Shown: positions 23,741 to 35,879, counted from the first letter of the stretch. The stretch: 64,000 nucleotides of DNA from Cynocephalus volans (GCF_027409185.1 NC_084471.1:9267035-9331034), one strand, 5' to 3'. Notes: a model not told the origin generated them from the letters alone. Made by a program: numbers and translations.

Positions 23741-24680
23741 AGGAAGAAGCCGTGGCCCCAGGCGGGGCTGGGTTCCGCTGCAGACCCCAGGATCCTAGAG
23801 AGGGCGATCACCCCCACACCCACAGGCACACCCCGGGGTGCACCCCGCTGGAGGGGGCCTCAGTTTCAGTTGGGCGCTATGCGGAAAGAGAGGGGACAGC
23901 GCCAGGCGAGGCCACTCCAGAGGCGAAGAGGGCTCGGGCCTCTCCGCACAGGGCCCCGCGAGGCGCCGGGGAGGGGGCGGGGTTACGTAACGGGCGGGGC
24001 GGGGCGGCCGCGTCAGCGCGGGGGCGGGGCGGGGGAGGGGAGCAGGGGGGCGCCCCCTCCTGTGAACGGCCCGGCTGTTCCGGCCGCGTGACACCGAGCG
24101 GCCCCCTCCGCGCCCGCCGTGCCGGCCGCCGAGCCCGCCCGCGTTGGGGGGCAGGGAGAACAGCCGGGGAGACCAAGGCTTGGGGGCCGTGCCAACTCCT
24201 CAAGGTCGGACGGGCGCGGAGAGCAGCTGCGGAGGGGGACCCGCCCTCACCGGCGCCCCGGGCCTCCCTTCCAGCCTGGCGGCCTCCAAGCCTTTGCCCG
24301 GTGGCGGGCCGGGGCGTCCCCACACCTCCCGCCCTGCCCCGGCCGGGCGCTCCCCTGGAGGCCCCGGGCGCTCCTCGCCGCCGCCGCCCGCGGTTCCTGC
24401 CACTCCTGGGGCGCTGGCTTCCTGCGGCCTCCTCGGGGTTATTTATATCCGCGTCTGTCTCCCCGGCAGACAGCTCTGGGGAGAGGCAGCCCCGTTGCAC
24501 ACACGGCTCGTGCGCCAGGGAAGGAGGCCGTCGGCCGGCTGGGCCTGCCCGGCGCTCGCAGCCTCACCCTGGGGAGGGGACGGAAGGCAGCTGCCAGCCG
24601 AGGTCATCCCCGGCCCGCATCCCACCGTTACTGTTCCCATCACGGCCGCAGAGGGCAACCTCCACCTGTAAAGCCCTGTC
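23740..24680. promoter_or_regulatory. Orphan CpG island in the TOB2-TEF spacer
   Basis: About 900 bp of dense CpG with many GGGCGG boxes (23975-24035) lies 9.6 kb beyond the TOB2 3' end and 11 kb beyond the TEF 3' end. It contains the perfect palindrome GTTACGTAAC at 23982-23991, the D-box recognised by PAR-bZIP factors (TEF, DBP, HLF). A TATA-like TTATTTATAT sits at 24437-24446. Long ORFs on both strands (for example 23752-25005) are explained by GC content; one of them runs through a poly(T) tract. It could start a non-coding RNA or act as an enhancer. Confidence 0.65.
23982..23991. promoter_or_regulatory. Perfect D-box (PAR-bZIP site)
   Basis: GTTACGTAAC fits RTTAYGTAAY exactly on both strands. 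This is the known binding consensus of TEF, DBP and HLF, and also of E4BP4/NFIL3. Confidence 0.7.
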
Positions 24681-24953
24681 GTGCCTACTGAGGGGCACAG
24701 TAGACCCCGTTCTTCTCCAGCAGCCCTGCACAGTGGGCTCACAGGGGGATGCGATTTGGACAAAGTCCCTGGCGAGGAAGGGACAGAATCAGGACCCATC
24801 TTTGTTCCTTTATCCGGGCACTGGGCATGGACATATGAATAAAATACAGTTCTTGCCCTTAAAAAGTTGTGGGTACAGGAAGAGGGGTGGGCAGCAAACT
24901 CGTAACAATCACGGTCATCATCGTGGCCTGACGGAGCAGCGACGGCTCAGAGC

Positions 24954-24956
<3 letters not shown>

Positions 24957-24985
<29 letters not shown>
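24957..24985 (-). repeat. Poly(T) tract flanked by direct repeats
   Basis: About 28 T's lie between CAGAGCTGATTT (from 24948) and CAGAGCTGAATTT (from 24986), with no SINE body between. It looks like a poly(A)-only insertion. Confidence 0.55.
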
Positions 24986-25019
24986 CAGAGCTGAATTTTT
25001 GTTAGAAGCATTATCACTT

Positions 25020-25097
25020 GTTTTTGGCAGCTGGCAGGTACGGTGACCTGAACCGTCGACCTTGATGTTACCGCCCCACCTTCTAACCCGCCAGCCC
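25020..25097 (-). mobile_element. Monomeric tRNA-derived SINE
   Basis: TTGGCAGCTGGCAGGTACGG and the GCCAGCCCC end mark a monomer on minus. A diverged third copy of the flank (CAGCGCTGAATTTT) follows at 25098-25111. Confidence 0.75.
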
Positions 25098-25109
25098 CAG
25101 CGCTGAATT

Positions 25110-25640
25110 TTGAAGGATAAATAGGAGTTCCCAGGAGGAAGATTCGGGGGGAGCTTTCCAGGCAGCGGGAACAGCTTGTGCAGCCGCTCAGGGGCCTGAA
25201 ATAGCAATCGCTTTAGGGAGCAGTGAGCACGTTGACGAGGCTGAGGCTTACAGTGTGTTTGGTGAAGGATGAGGCTGGACGTGCAGGGACAGCCTTGGCC
25301 GAGCAAGGAGGCTGGACTCCGTCCTGAGAGCAGCAGGGGCGCATGCCGTGTGGAGGGGGGGTGAGGAGGAGCGGGGAGGGGAGGCCAGAAAAGCAGAGGC
25401 ACAGGGCTCCCTCCCACCCCTTCCCTGTATCCCCATGGCAACCCCTCTTTACCCCACCCTGGCTCTCCCTATCAACAGCTAAACTAAGCTAGGGACTACC
25501 AGGAGAGACCAGACCCTATCCCAGCTGGGCATGATGTGCTTGCTATGTGGAGCAGGCCACCTTGTCCCCCTGGGTCTCAGTTTCCTCATCTAATCCCAGT
25601 GCTAATCCCTGCCCAGTCCCTCTTCAGGGTCAGAGCGGAG
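25110..25640. other. Spacer, L2-like traces
   Basis: A segment near 25150-25340 resembles antisense L2 ('ttccaggcagcgggaacagc', 'gtgaaggatgaggctggac'). No gene seen. Confidence 0.45.
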
Positions 25641-25657
25641 AGGAGCTCGTTTGTTCT

Positions 25658-25800
25658 TTTTTTTTTTTTTGTCGTTTTTTCGTGACCGGCACTCAGCCAG
25701 TGAGTGCACCGGTCAGTCCTATATAGGATCCGAACCCGCGGCGGGAGCGTCGTCGCGCTCCCAGCGCAGCACTCTACCAAGTGCGCCACGGGCTCGGCCC
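25658..25800 (-). mobile_element. GC-rich tRNA-Ile-like SINE
   Basis: Perfect 16-bp duplications GGAGCTCGTTTGTTCT lie at 25642-25657 and 25801-25816. The arm reads GGGAGCGTCGTCGCGCTCCC. Confidence 0.95.
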
Positions 25801-25816
25801 GGAGCTCGTTTGTTCT

Positions 25817-27330
25817 GAGCCACCCCTGTCAAGCACAATGCTAGACATTTGCTTATTTGGCACCTCCCCACCCTGGTCCAAGTGCATCTTCTCCGTGGAT
25901 CGTCCTTCTCCCAATCACGCTCACCAAGCTCCAAGAATTGCCACCTGAGAGCCAGAGCTGGTGGCTTGAGTCCTGGAGCTGTCAAATCTCTCAAAGTGGG
26001 GCCTTAGGCAAGTCACAGCCTGCCTGGGCCTCAGTTTTCTCAGATGCAAAATGGAATGTGCCCAAGTGTTGGGGGAGGAGAGACCCTGGCCGCCCCTCTG
26101 CCCCAGGACAACCCAGGCTGGCGCTCTCCATACACAAACAGCTCCCAAGCACAGAAAGGGCAGATCAGAACCCCCGCTGCCCTCCCCACTGACATGTCCC
26201 CTCTGCCACTCCCAGTCCCTGCCAGGGACATCCTGTGCCCCAGTGATGTCACCAGGCCCTGGGAGCCATGGCTGTAGCTGATAGGATTTATTTTTAAACT
26301 CTAGGGCCTTGGCCAACTCCCTACTCCGCACCCATCCTAGTTCGCCTCACCCCACCTGTCCTGAGCCCCCAGGCCATTCCCTTAAAGGTCCTCCACGGAC
26401 ACTCTGTTGCCTGACCTGCACCCATCAGGCCACAGGTGGGCCAGGCCATTGGCCAGGTGTCTCTGGTCACTGAATCCAGACCTGCTGAGGTAAACATATG
26501 GGCCCCTGGAGGTAGACTTCAGCTTCCTTGTGCCTCCAAAGGGGAGCCCAGAGAGGGAAGGGGCTTGCCCAGGGTCCCACAGCCAGGCCAGTGAGCTCTT
26601 TAGACACCTGGAACCCCTAGGTGGGCCTTAGAGCTGTCACCAAAGCTAGATTTGAATTCATTTTTTTTGGCAGCTGGCTGGTACAGGGATCCAAAGCTGT
26701 GACCTTGGAGTTATAAGGCTGTGCTCTAACCAACTGAGCCAACCGGCCAGCCCCTGAATTCGTTTTTTTTTAAAACACCTTTTTGTCTTCAGCCTTCAAG
26801 TGTTTCTTGATGCGTTCAGCTAAGACAAACTGAGAAGCAGACTGGGTGCTAGGGTAGCTCTCAATGCCACAGCCCTCACCAACACCCCAGGCAGGGTGTC
26901 ATACACTTAACTCTCAAGTGGCTTTAGACTAAGGACCTGTCACCACCTGGAGCTTAGAAATTTATGCTGGTGAAACACCCCTTTTATCTGTTTTATATGT
27001 TGGCCTTCTGGATAAGATTGTGGCTAAAAACAAGGTTCTACAGCAAAAAAAAATTGAAAATGGCAGCTTTGAATCTTCTATCCTTACAGCTGCCCTTGGA
27101 GGCTGGGCAAGGGCCAGAATCCTCTTTTAGCAAATGGGGAAACTGAGGCTCAAAGGGAGGAGTGACTTATGCAATGGCTGGAATACAGGGTGTGTCTGTC
27201 CTCCAGCCCTATGACAGGTGAGACTGACCTACCTTGCCCAGCCCCGCCCAGAGTTGTTGGTCTGTCTCAGACATCCCTGCAGCCTGCAGCGTCCAGGGAG
27301 GATAAATCCTTAGAATCTCCATTTCTTGAC
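25817..27330. other. Spacer with MIR fragments and one SINE
   Basis: MIR-like pieces lie near 25950-26060, 26530-26620 and 27090-27180. A monomeric SINE is at 26660-26754. The remainder is unique, with no credible gene. Confidence 0.5.
26660..26754 (-). mobile_element. Monomeric tRNA-derived SINE
   Basis: One tRNA-like unit with TTATAA in the anticodon loop. Short duplications TGAATTC lie at 26653-26659 and 26755-26761. Confidence 0.85.
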
Positions 27331-27339
27331 AGTTCAGTC

Positions 27340-27615
27340 CAACACAGAGGATAAGAGCACAGACTCTGGGTCCAAATAGATCTCACTTTGAATCCTGCCT
27401 GTGGTATTTCTTAGCTGTGTGACCATGGGCAAGTCATTTCACCTCTCTGTGCCTCAGTTTTCCATCTGTAAAATGGGGTTAATAATAGAATGTAACTCAC
27501 AGGGAGGGTTGTGGGAAAGACTGCTCAAGAAAATGCCTGAAAAGCAGTTAGTACAAGTCTTGACACTTGCTGAGCACTCAACCAATGGCAGATTTTAGTA
27601 TCATTATTATTACAC
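27340..27615 (+). repeat. MIR SINE, nearly full length
   Basis: It shows 'agagcacagactctggg', 'agctgtgtgaccatgggcaa', 'tctgtaaaatggggttaat' and 'gctgagcactcaaccaatg', all in consensus order. Confidence 0.9.
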
Positions 27616-28124
27616 TTTCACAAGCACTCTCTGAATCTTTACCCTGACAGCCCCGCTGTGGGTCCCAGGAACTGGACGTGGCCCCTGCCCCCAAGTGGCT
27701 CAGAAGTCCAGAGATGTATGGGGAGATGAGGGAGAGGCCACCTCTGATAGTGAATCTGGGAGGGCCTCCAGGAAGAAAGTGGCCTTGAAGCTGGGACTGG
27801 AAGATGGCCTCTTTAGTGTCTGGGCAGGACCATCAGGAGTGGGGGCACAGCTGGTTTGACTGGTTTGTGAGAGAGAATTGCAGGAAAAAACACCTGGGGG
27901 GTCTAGGAGGTAGGAGGTGTGGAGAGAGCCCAGCATCAGCCCAGGATCCCCAAAAACCTCAGCACCTCTTTCATCTTTCACTACTACCACCACTGCCCTC
28001 ATCTTCCTAGGAGACATTGTGACCCTTGAGCCAAAAGAGCAAGAGCTGGGCGGGCAAATGGGTTTGCTACCAGGCAGACAGCAGCCAAGAAAAAAGGAGC
28101 CTGGGCCCCCTCCCTGTGCCCACA

Positions 28125-28310
28125 CTCGTCAGCAGCTGCCAGAGCTGGGTTCAAATCCCACTTACTATGATCTCGGCCAAGTCATTTAATCTCTCTGAAA
28201 CTCAGTTTTCTTCTCTGTAAAATGGGCATAAAGATACCTTAAAGGACTATTGTGAGGATGAAATGAACAGGAATCTGGCACACAGTAAGTGCTCAATAAT
28301 TACATCGCTT
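28125..28310 (+). repeat. MIR SINE
   Basis: Core and 3' part are present ('ctgggttcaaatccca' to 'agtaagtgctcaataatta'). Confidence 0.85.
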
Positions 28311-29480
28311 GAGAAGGAAAGAGCCAGGCTGAATCTCTGCATGGGGAAGTGGGGAGCCTGGGGACTGGGCCCCCCTCACCCTAAGGAAGTCCACAGCCTC
28401 CTTGACTAGGCTGACAGGAGTGACAATAAGCTGTGCCCCTTAGGGTAGAAGATGGGGGTGGGGTCTGAATGCAAATGTATGCAAATATCACACAAACCAG
28501 GAAGCCCTGGGTCCTCCATGAGAAGAGACAGAGAAGGAAGATCCAGCCAGCAGGGCCTTGCCTCACAATGGGTAGGAGGCTGAACAGAAGTGGGGTGTCC
28601 TGGTGCCCTCACAGAGCACTGCCCCAGCTGTTGATTGAACAGGTGGTCTGGGCCTTGTGGGCCCCTCCTGGCATGGATATGAAAGCCCCTGGTGCCCTAG
28701 GATCCCCAGTCCTCCTCTGCCAAGTTGAGAAGGCCCCTGTGTGTGGACACTGACACATGCGCACACACGCACACACGCTCTGTCAAACCCTGATAGACAT
28801 GGTTGAACACACACATAGGCCCAGGGACACTCACAGACACACAATCACACACACACTCGAACACAGACGTAGGGGCACTTCAGGTTACAGGTCTCGGGGC
28901 AGGAGAGGCCCCAGAGACCTTGCTCCATTTGATGACACAGGATGCTGAGGCCCCAGGGGCCCCTGGTTTCCTGTCCACCTGCCTCTTCCCCAAACCCACA
29001 CACTACCCACCACCGGGGGGTGCAAAAAAGCCCCTTGACCTCATTCTGATATAGCAGGCCCACACAGAGGACTAGGGGAGGTGGGATACAAATTCAGCCT
29101 CCCGCGTACCCCTCATTCCACACACCTTGCTGTGGCTGAGCTCCGGGTTCCCTAGCCCACCCTCTGGTGCCGCACACAGCCACTCCCTCCCCAGAAAGAG
29201 CCTAAAGAGGCAGCCAGCCCTCCCGCCTCCCAGGCTTCTGTGGTTTCCCCGGACCACATTTGCCTGTGGCCATTGGAGGGCAGGGAGGGCGGAGGCCGAG
29301 TCAGCTGGTGCCCCACAGCACTGCCTGGCACGGAAGGCCCTAGAGGATTTGTTGAGAGGACAAATGTGGATGCTGCATCTCAGGTCACGGCCCAGGCCTT
29401 GGCTGCAGTGCCACCTGGTGGTGACATGTCCCCCTGTCACACGTGGCCCTGGTTCTGTCATCCTTCCCTGGGTGGGTTCA
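28310..29480. other. Spacer with a CA-rich simple repeat
   Basis: Imperfect (CA)n sequence runs over about 28752-28866 (ACACATGCGCACACACGCAC and similar). The rest is unique, with no gene seen. Confidence 0.55.
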
Positions 29481-30450
29481 TGAGCAGCCAGGCCCTGAGA
29501 ATGGAGTAGGCCAAGAAGATGTGGGGAGAACACACCAGGCAGGTGGAACAGCACGTGCACTGGCTCAGAGATGGAAAGGAGTGGCATGTCACCAGAGAGC
29601 TAGAGTCGGGGTGGCAGGGGCAGAGAGGGAGGGAGGAAGGCGCTCAGGTGGGTGGGGCAGGTCTCACAGAGGCTGTTAGGCTGTGGTGAGGAGTTCAGAT
29701 TTGACTGTGATGGGAGCCGTGGGATATAACGGGTGGTTTACAGGCTGCTGAGAGGAGGACAGAGCGTGGGATGGTCACAGAGGATGTATGAGGAGGCTGC
29801 CACAATTCAGGCAGGAAATGGTGGCGGCTTGGACGCCAGAGCGTGGCAGTGGGGATAGTAAGAAGTGGCTGGATTCTAGAACTGACAGATCTGTGAAGGA
29901 TTGGTTGAGGCGGTGAGATAAAGCAGAGGGTCAAGAATGACCCGAGGCTTTGGGATGAGCACCTGATGAACGGTTGGGCCCTTTACTTTGAAGGGAAGAC
30001 TGGGAGGAGCAGGTTTTAGGGGAGACCGGGATCCTGCCTTTGGACAGGATAAAATCAAAATGCCTGGGAGACATCAGGTGGAGGTGCCGGTAGGCAGGCA
30101 GATGTCCCGATCTGGGGCCCAGGGGAGAGGTTTAGGCTGGAGACACACACTGGCAATTGTTAGGGTGCAGATGGGACTCCAGGCCTTGAGGCTGGACAAG
30201 TCACCCAGGAACGAGTGCTGATGGAGCAGGGCACCAGGCTGGAGTTGGGGACCTCTGACACTTAGAGTTTGGGGAGATGAGGAGGAACCAGCAAAGGAGA
30301 ATGAGCAGAAGCAGCCCCGGAGGGAGGAGGATCTGGAGCCCAGTGAAGAGTTTCAAGAAGGGAGTGAGAGGCTGAGTCCAGCGCTGCTGGAAGTGGAGAA
30401 AGATGAACGTGAGCATCACCCATTCTGATCCGGCAACACCAGCGTCATCA
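29480..30450 (-). repeat. Long L2 LINE segment, antisense
   Basis: Ordered blocks match the reverse complement of L2 upstream of its 3' end: 'ggtggaacagcacgtgcac', 'ggcaggaaatggtggcggc', 'gtcaagaatgacccgaggc', 'atgcctgggagacatcagg' and 'gatgaggaggaaccagcaaa'. At nearly 1 kb it is the longest L2 piece here. No reading frame survives. Confidence 0.8.
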
Positions 30451-32640
30451 GTGACCTTGAGAGGGTAGTTTCAGCCCAGGGGTTTCAGTGGAGGAAGAGG
30501 AATGGAGGAATGGTGGCAGCTGGAGGGCCATGGGGGCCCAGGATGTTTCGAATTTTAATTTCTTAGGATGGGAGATTTTACAGCATGTTTGTGGGATGAT
30601 GGAATTATGTAGAGGAGAGGGAGGGAGCAAGGACACAGAAGGAAAGAGGAGCAATGTCCTTCTGCAGGTGAGTGGGGATGGGATGGGTGCCAATGGGAGA
30701 GGTTGGGTTTAGCAGGGTCAGGGACACAGGGACACTTGCTCCCTTGTAATGGGAGGGAAGGCAGAACAGCAAATGGCTGAGAGGGAAGGCCCTGGCATTG
30801 GGCTGCCTGAATCCAAATGCTGATTCCAACACTGACAGCCTGAGGTATGAGGACAAGTCCCTGCTGCTTTCTGAGCCTCAGTTTCCTCATCTACAAAACA
30901 GGGATGGGGATGAGAGTGACAGCTGACATGTATGCTGTTTGCTCTGAGCCAGGCAGTGCTCTAAGCACGGCACATGTTTTAACTCCGTAGCGTGAGGGAA
31001 AGACTGGGCCCAGCTGGGGGCCTGCAGAAGGAATGGGATCATGCAGGAGGGGCAGCTTGTCCCCCAGAGCATTGGTGAAGCCTTCCTGGTGGAGGTGACA
31101 TCTGACTGGGGCCTGAAAGGATGACTAGGAGTTTGTGAGGCAGAGAAGAGAGGAAAGGAGAGGCTGGACTGGCTCAAGTATGGGAAGAGTCCTGGAGTAT
31201 TACCAAATCTGAACATCAGTATTGAGATCCACGCTTCCAGTCCTCCTGGTCAGATGGGGAAACTGAGGCCTACAGCAAGGAGGAATCCAGCAAATCAGTG
31301 GTAGACTGGGTGCTGGCAAGTCCCGGCTCAGGACTCCAGCCTCAGGTTTGGGTGCTTTCATCTGCTCTGGTCACACCCCTGAGGCTCATACCTGGGGCAT
31401 CTGCAGGGTTCCAGGGAAGGATTTCTGGGCAGTTTGAGCTCAGTCCAGCAGTTTCTCAGACACAGCGCCCTGGGGTCAAGGGGCCACAGACATGGGTCAA
31501 AGCGCTTCTGAACTCAGACACAGCCATATTCTTCAGCCTTGAGTGGCCTGACTCTGCTGCCTTCTACCCCTGCTGCCTTCTACCCCATCTCCTGTCTCTA
31601 CCTACCCCCTTCTCTACCCTCTGGCCCCCTTTTCTCATGGTTAAATTGCAGGCACTGGCAAGTCTGTGGGAAAGGTGATTTGTGTGTGATGCGGAGGGAA
31701 GGGTGGGGTGAGGCATCTGTCATCACATGCTGGGTCCCAGATGTGTTGGGTAAGGATACTGCCCCATGCTCCATCCATTGCAGTTTACAAGGGGCTTCTA
31801 TCCAGCATCTTATATGACCCTCACAATAACCAGAACAAGTGGATAGGACTGGGATCCTGATCCCCATGGCACTGATGAGGAAGAGGAGGCTCAGAGAGGG
31901 ATGTGACTTGTGTGAGGTCACACCACAAGTGATTTCTGGTTCCATATGAGCCCAGTTTTCTGTGAACAGCCCATGCCTGGGGTGGGAGTAGGAGGAGCCA
32001 ATGCCCTCTCTGAGTGAAGGGCCACCCAGCTTGGGCATGATTCTAGGGAGGTGGGGCCATGGAGATGCAGGACCTCTCAGCCTGAGTCCCATTTTGCTGT
32101 GTGACCATGGGTAGCTCTTTTCCCCCTCAGGTTCTGTTTCTCATCCATTCAGGGAAGGCCTTAATATGATAACTTCCAAGTCCTTGTTGTCCAAAGCCTC
32201 TGACCCTGGCACCCAGGAGGAGAAGACACGCCATGAGGCAGGGAGAGAGAGATGGATCTCGGGGAGGGTAGAACCCAGGACTTGAGGTTGTGGGGCCGAG
32301 CTGGGTGGGCCAGATGAAGGATGAGTTTGGGAGGGGGGTGGAGAAGCAGTGTGCCATCAGGGAAGTCACTTCCCCATCTGCCAAATGGGGTCATCATGAA
32401 GGTCCCAACCCAGCATGTAGGACAAACATCAGTCTTTTCCTCTCCACCTCTGACCCCTGGGCCTGGGCCTTGTTGCTGCTGGCCAGGGTGGCCCAGGCAG
32501 CCCATGGGAGGTTGTCAGACCTGACTTTAGTTCTGGCTGCTTTGGCTGGCTGACCTCTGTTGGCCCAAGGAAGGTGGAGTGTGGGGGTATCCTTCCAGCG
32601 TGGACAGCCCAGGAAGTACTGGCACCTCAGCCAAGAGATG
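30450..32640. other. Spacer with several MIR/L2 fragments
   Basis: MIR sense near 30795-30930, L2-like antisense near 31040-31170, MIR antisense near 31235-31290 and 31775-31950, and a weak MIR near 32085-32150. No gene seen. Confidence 0.5.
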
Positions 32641-32649
32641 ACTGAGATG

Positions 32650-32835
32650 ACAAAAAGAGCCAAGGCTTGGGAGCCACCAGGTCTGGGTTTGACTCTCAGC
32701 TGCTCTGATACATAGTAGCTGTAAGACCTTGGGCAAGTCACCTAGGACCTCCCTGAGCCTTGATTTCTTCCTCTGTAAAGCAGGTGCCCATCTTACGGTG
32801 CTGTGGGGCTGGGATGACATGAGGACAGTGAGGAA
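32650..32835 (+). repeat. MIR SINE
   Basis: The MIR sense core 'tagctgtaagaccttgggc' is followed by 'cctctgtaaagcaggtgcc'. Confidence 0.8.
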
Positions 32836-33399
32836 CAACGTACCCAGTTTCGTGCTCTGAGAGAACCAGCTGGAGGCTGTGGATCAAGGCCCCGTCGACC
32901 CTTCTGCCTCCCGCCCCAACCTCCCCAGTCTGGACCCCTTGGAGTCAGGCTGGAGTCCAGACGAGCAGATGCCCCACCCAGTTTGAAGAAAGCTGGGGGA
33001 GGACTAAGCAGTGGCTCCCCGTGCTGCCCCAGTCCCTGCTCACTGAGCAACAGCTTAAAATGAAAGGCTCCTGCTCCCTTACTTAATCCTAGAGGGTCCA
33101 GGCATCAGCCTGCATGGGTGGGAGGATTTGCTGAAGGGAGAAGCTGATGAGAGTTCAGGGAGCTGGCTGGGAGCTGGGGCACCCACTTTGAACTGTTTAT
33201 GGTTTTCTTTGCTGCTCACCCCTATCTCTGGCTGGCAGCTTTCCCAGATTAGCTGCTGACATCAGGAGCTGCCAGCTGGGCTGGCCTAGCACTGCCGAAG
33301 GGAGGTTTATGAAGAGCTATGTGGTAGTGGGGTGCAGTCAGGAAGGGGACACATGTCCAGCTTTGGAAACTTGTCCTCCAGGGAGCTGGGGCAGTGAGG

Positions 33400-33860
33400 G
33401 AGAAGGGAGTTAATGAGCTGCATTGCGTCAGACACTCACATGCTATCTGTGTAGAACATCTCATTGTACAGAGAGGGAAGTAGCTCAGGGCAGTGGGGTA
33501 ACTAGCCCAAGGCCACACAGCTGGTCTGACGCTGGCTGCAACCCACACCATCCAGTGGACACCCCTCCCTGGTGGCTGACAGCTGCTAGGACTGGCTGTG
33601 ATTACTTCAGTGTAGGTCAGTACTGTCTACTTCATTGCCATAGTGGCAGTTGCCATGTGCCGAGGATCCATCCTGTGCCAGGTGCCTTATGTGATCCTCC
33701 TAACAGCCTCAGGAGGCTGATGTCCCATCCTACAGATGAAAAAATGGAATCCTAGAGAGAGGAAGTAACTTTTGTCCAAGATCATAACCCAAATTGGTGA
33801 TGGAAGCAGGTTGTGAACTCAGGACTAACACCAAAGCTGGTATTCCTACCTGCCACACAC
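33400..33860 (-). repeat. Two adjacent MIR relics, antisense
   Basis: One covers about 33410-33545 ('ggccacacagctggtctga'). A second covers about 33640-33850 ('cagatgaaaaaatggaatcc', 'ggttgtgaactcaggact'). Confidence 0.75.
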
Positions 33861-34399
33861 TTGGCAGAGAGTTCACGGCTTTGACATATATCTTAAACCC
33901 ACGGCCCCTGTGCTTCCCATGGCTGCATAAATCTCTGCTTTGAGTGAGAGCATTTGTACGCAGAGTAGAAAATGCAGTGGATTAAATCACTGGAGAGCAA
34001 CAGACCTCAGGGAAGGACTTCGTAGGCCCAGTTGGGTCACATGCTTACCCCCTGACCAATCAACTGTGTCCAGGGCTACGATCAGACAGACCACAGGGAT
34101 GGACTTGAGGGTGGGCAAGGACTTTGCCTAAAGGTTTGACTCCTGGGGCCAAAGGTTTTGCTTTCAGTTATATCCGTCTCAGCTGGCTCCTTGGCGTCCT
34201 ATCCCCAACCTCAGGGAAAAGAGGACAGGGGTGTCAGAGTTCCAGTCATCCTGGATCCTCTCATAACTGCTTTGTGTCTCCTCCCTTTGGCCAGCTGGAC
34301 AGGCTGTGTCTGCAGGGGGAACTGATCAGTGTCAGAAGTGACCCGTAGGACTCTCGGCTCTGTGCCAAATTTGCATGTGAATGTTGAGGACAAGTGACA

Positions 34400-34625
34400 T
34401 CTATACACCCTCCTGCTCTTAGCTTACGTGCCACCCACAGAGAAGTCTTCCCTGACCCCTGCAACATAATCAGTCTCTTTCCCAGCTCCCCAGTCTTCTC
34501 AGTCACACCACTCACCACCATCTGCCATTCTCTATTTTTGTCCGTCTAATGTTTGTCTTTCCTAGCAGACTGAGAGCAGGAGGCAGGGCTGACATGAAAT
34601 AGACATTTAATAAATATTTGAATGA
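34400..34625 (+). repeat. L2 LINE 3' end, sense
   Basis: It shows 'gagaagtcttccctgaccc', 'tttgtctttcctagcagact' and a terminal 'taataaatatttgaatgaag', as expected of the L2 3' end. Confidence 0.85.
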
Positions 34626-34629
34626 AGTT

Positions 34630-35850
34630 TCTCTATACTTTGGTTTTCCCATCTGTGCAATGGGATAGTATCTCCCATGTGAAGTTTAAATAAGACAGTG
34701 GCTCAAGCACCCTGCTCAGGCCTGGGATGGAGAGTAGGTGTTCATGATAGTGGGAGCTGGAGTGAGGGTGAGAAGGAACTCAGAGGCTGAGAGTGGAGGG
34801 TGCTGCAAGCTGTCAGGAGGTGAGCAGACCCAAGGGTGTAGTTGGTTCAAAGGCTGAGTGACATTGCCCTGATCTCAGGGCAGAGAACAGCCCAACTGCC
34901 AGTTACCGTTCTGGTAACTTGTCACCCCATCCCCCACTCTGGGTTTGAATTTTAACTCTACTGCTGTGATTTGGGGCACATCACCTTGCCTTTCTGGGCC
35001 TCAATATTTAATTTGAAAAATGGCCATTTGAAAGAGTCCACCTCACCAGCCCTTGTCTCCAAACTTCAAATGTATTTTTACCTCTTAGAAACAAAATTAC
35101 AAATGGTTGCTGGTCCCTCAAACCACAGGCAGCTCCAGGCCTTGCTGAGGAAACAGGTACCACCAGCTCCACACCAAGGAAGGAGGAGTGAAGGGGTCAA
35201 GGGAAGGGTGAAGCAGCAGAAAGAGGGATCTGCAGCAAGAACTGCCAAGAGTGGTGCACCCCATTTCCCCCTGGATGAGAGCTCCTGGGGAACTCAGGCC
35301 AGCTGAGCAGGGGACACGGGGACACCAATGCTGAGTGAATCGGCAATGATAGTGCTGGCGCCCTGCAAGAGGCTGCACCCTTGTGTATAAACTTATCTTT
35401 TAACTGTGAAAGTCTCATGGCCACAGACAGAAAATGTGGCAAAAGGAAAAAAGGAAAGCCCCCAGAATCCCACCACCTGAACCCAATTTTTCTATCCTTT
35501 CTATTTTCTTCCTTTTTTTTTTTTTTTCATAGTTGTCATTAAGTATTCCCTGTTTGGGAACACTTTTCACAAACAGTTCCCTTTCTACTAGTTGTACAGT
35601 ACTTTTAACTGTTCAAACTGCTTTTGGTCTGATATCTGTCCTTCCTCAACATAAGCAGGGCAGAAATGACTTCTGACAGATGACTAAACTGAGAGATTAG
35701 GTAACTTGGCCAAGGACATCAGGTTGGTGAATAAGGCAATGTGTGGGATGGAGTCTAATGAGATATGGTTTTCTGGCTTGATTCTCAGGCTCCTAGGACA
35801 ACAAGCAGAGAGCGGAAACACAGGAAGGGAGGAAGGACAGAAAAGACAGT
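34630..35850. other. Spacer beyond the TEF 3' end
   Basis: MIR pieces lie near 34635-34755, 34935-35025 and 35660-35800. The rest, including 35030-35650, is unique with no gene seen. A T run lies at 35512-35527. Confidence 0.5.
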
Positions 35851-35873
35851 CCCAAAATGCTCGTCTCAAAATA

Positions 35874-35879
35874 TTTAAT
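35874..35879 (-). terminator. TEF: Candidate distal TEF poly(A) signal (ATTAAA)
   Basis: ATTAAA on minus lies just before the point where repeat relics begin. This best matches a 3'UTR of about 3.4 kb. Confidence 0.5.

Noticed and set aside
23752-25005. A 417-codon plus-strand ORF across the orphan CpG island
   Set aside because: GC-rich DNA lacks stop codons by chance, a 207-codon ORF overlaps on the other strand, no domain is recognisable, and the frame runs through a poly(T) retroinsertion (poly-Phe).
28752-28866. Possible CRISPR-like or tandem array
   Set aside because: It is an imperfect CA-type microsatellite without spacers; the genome is mammalian.
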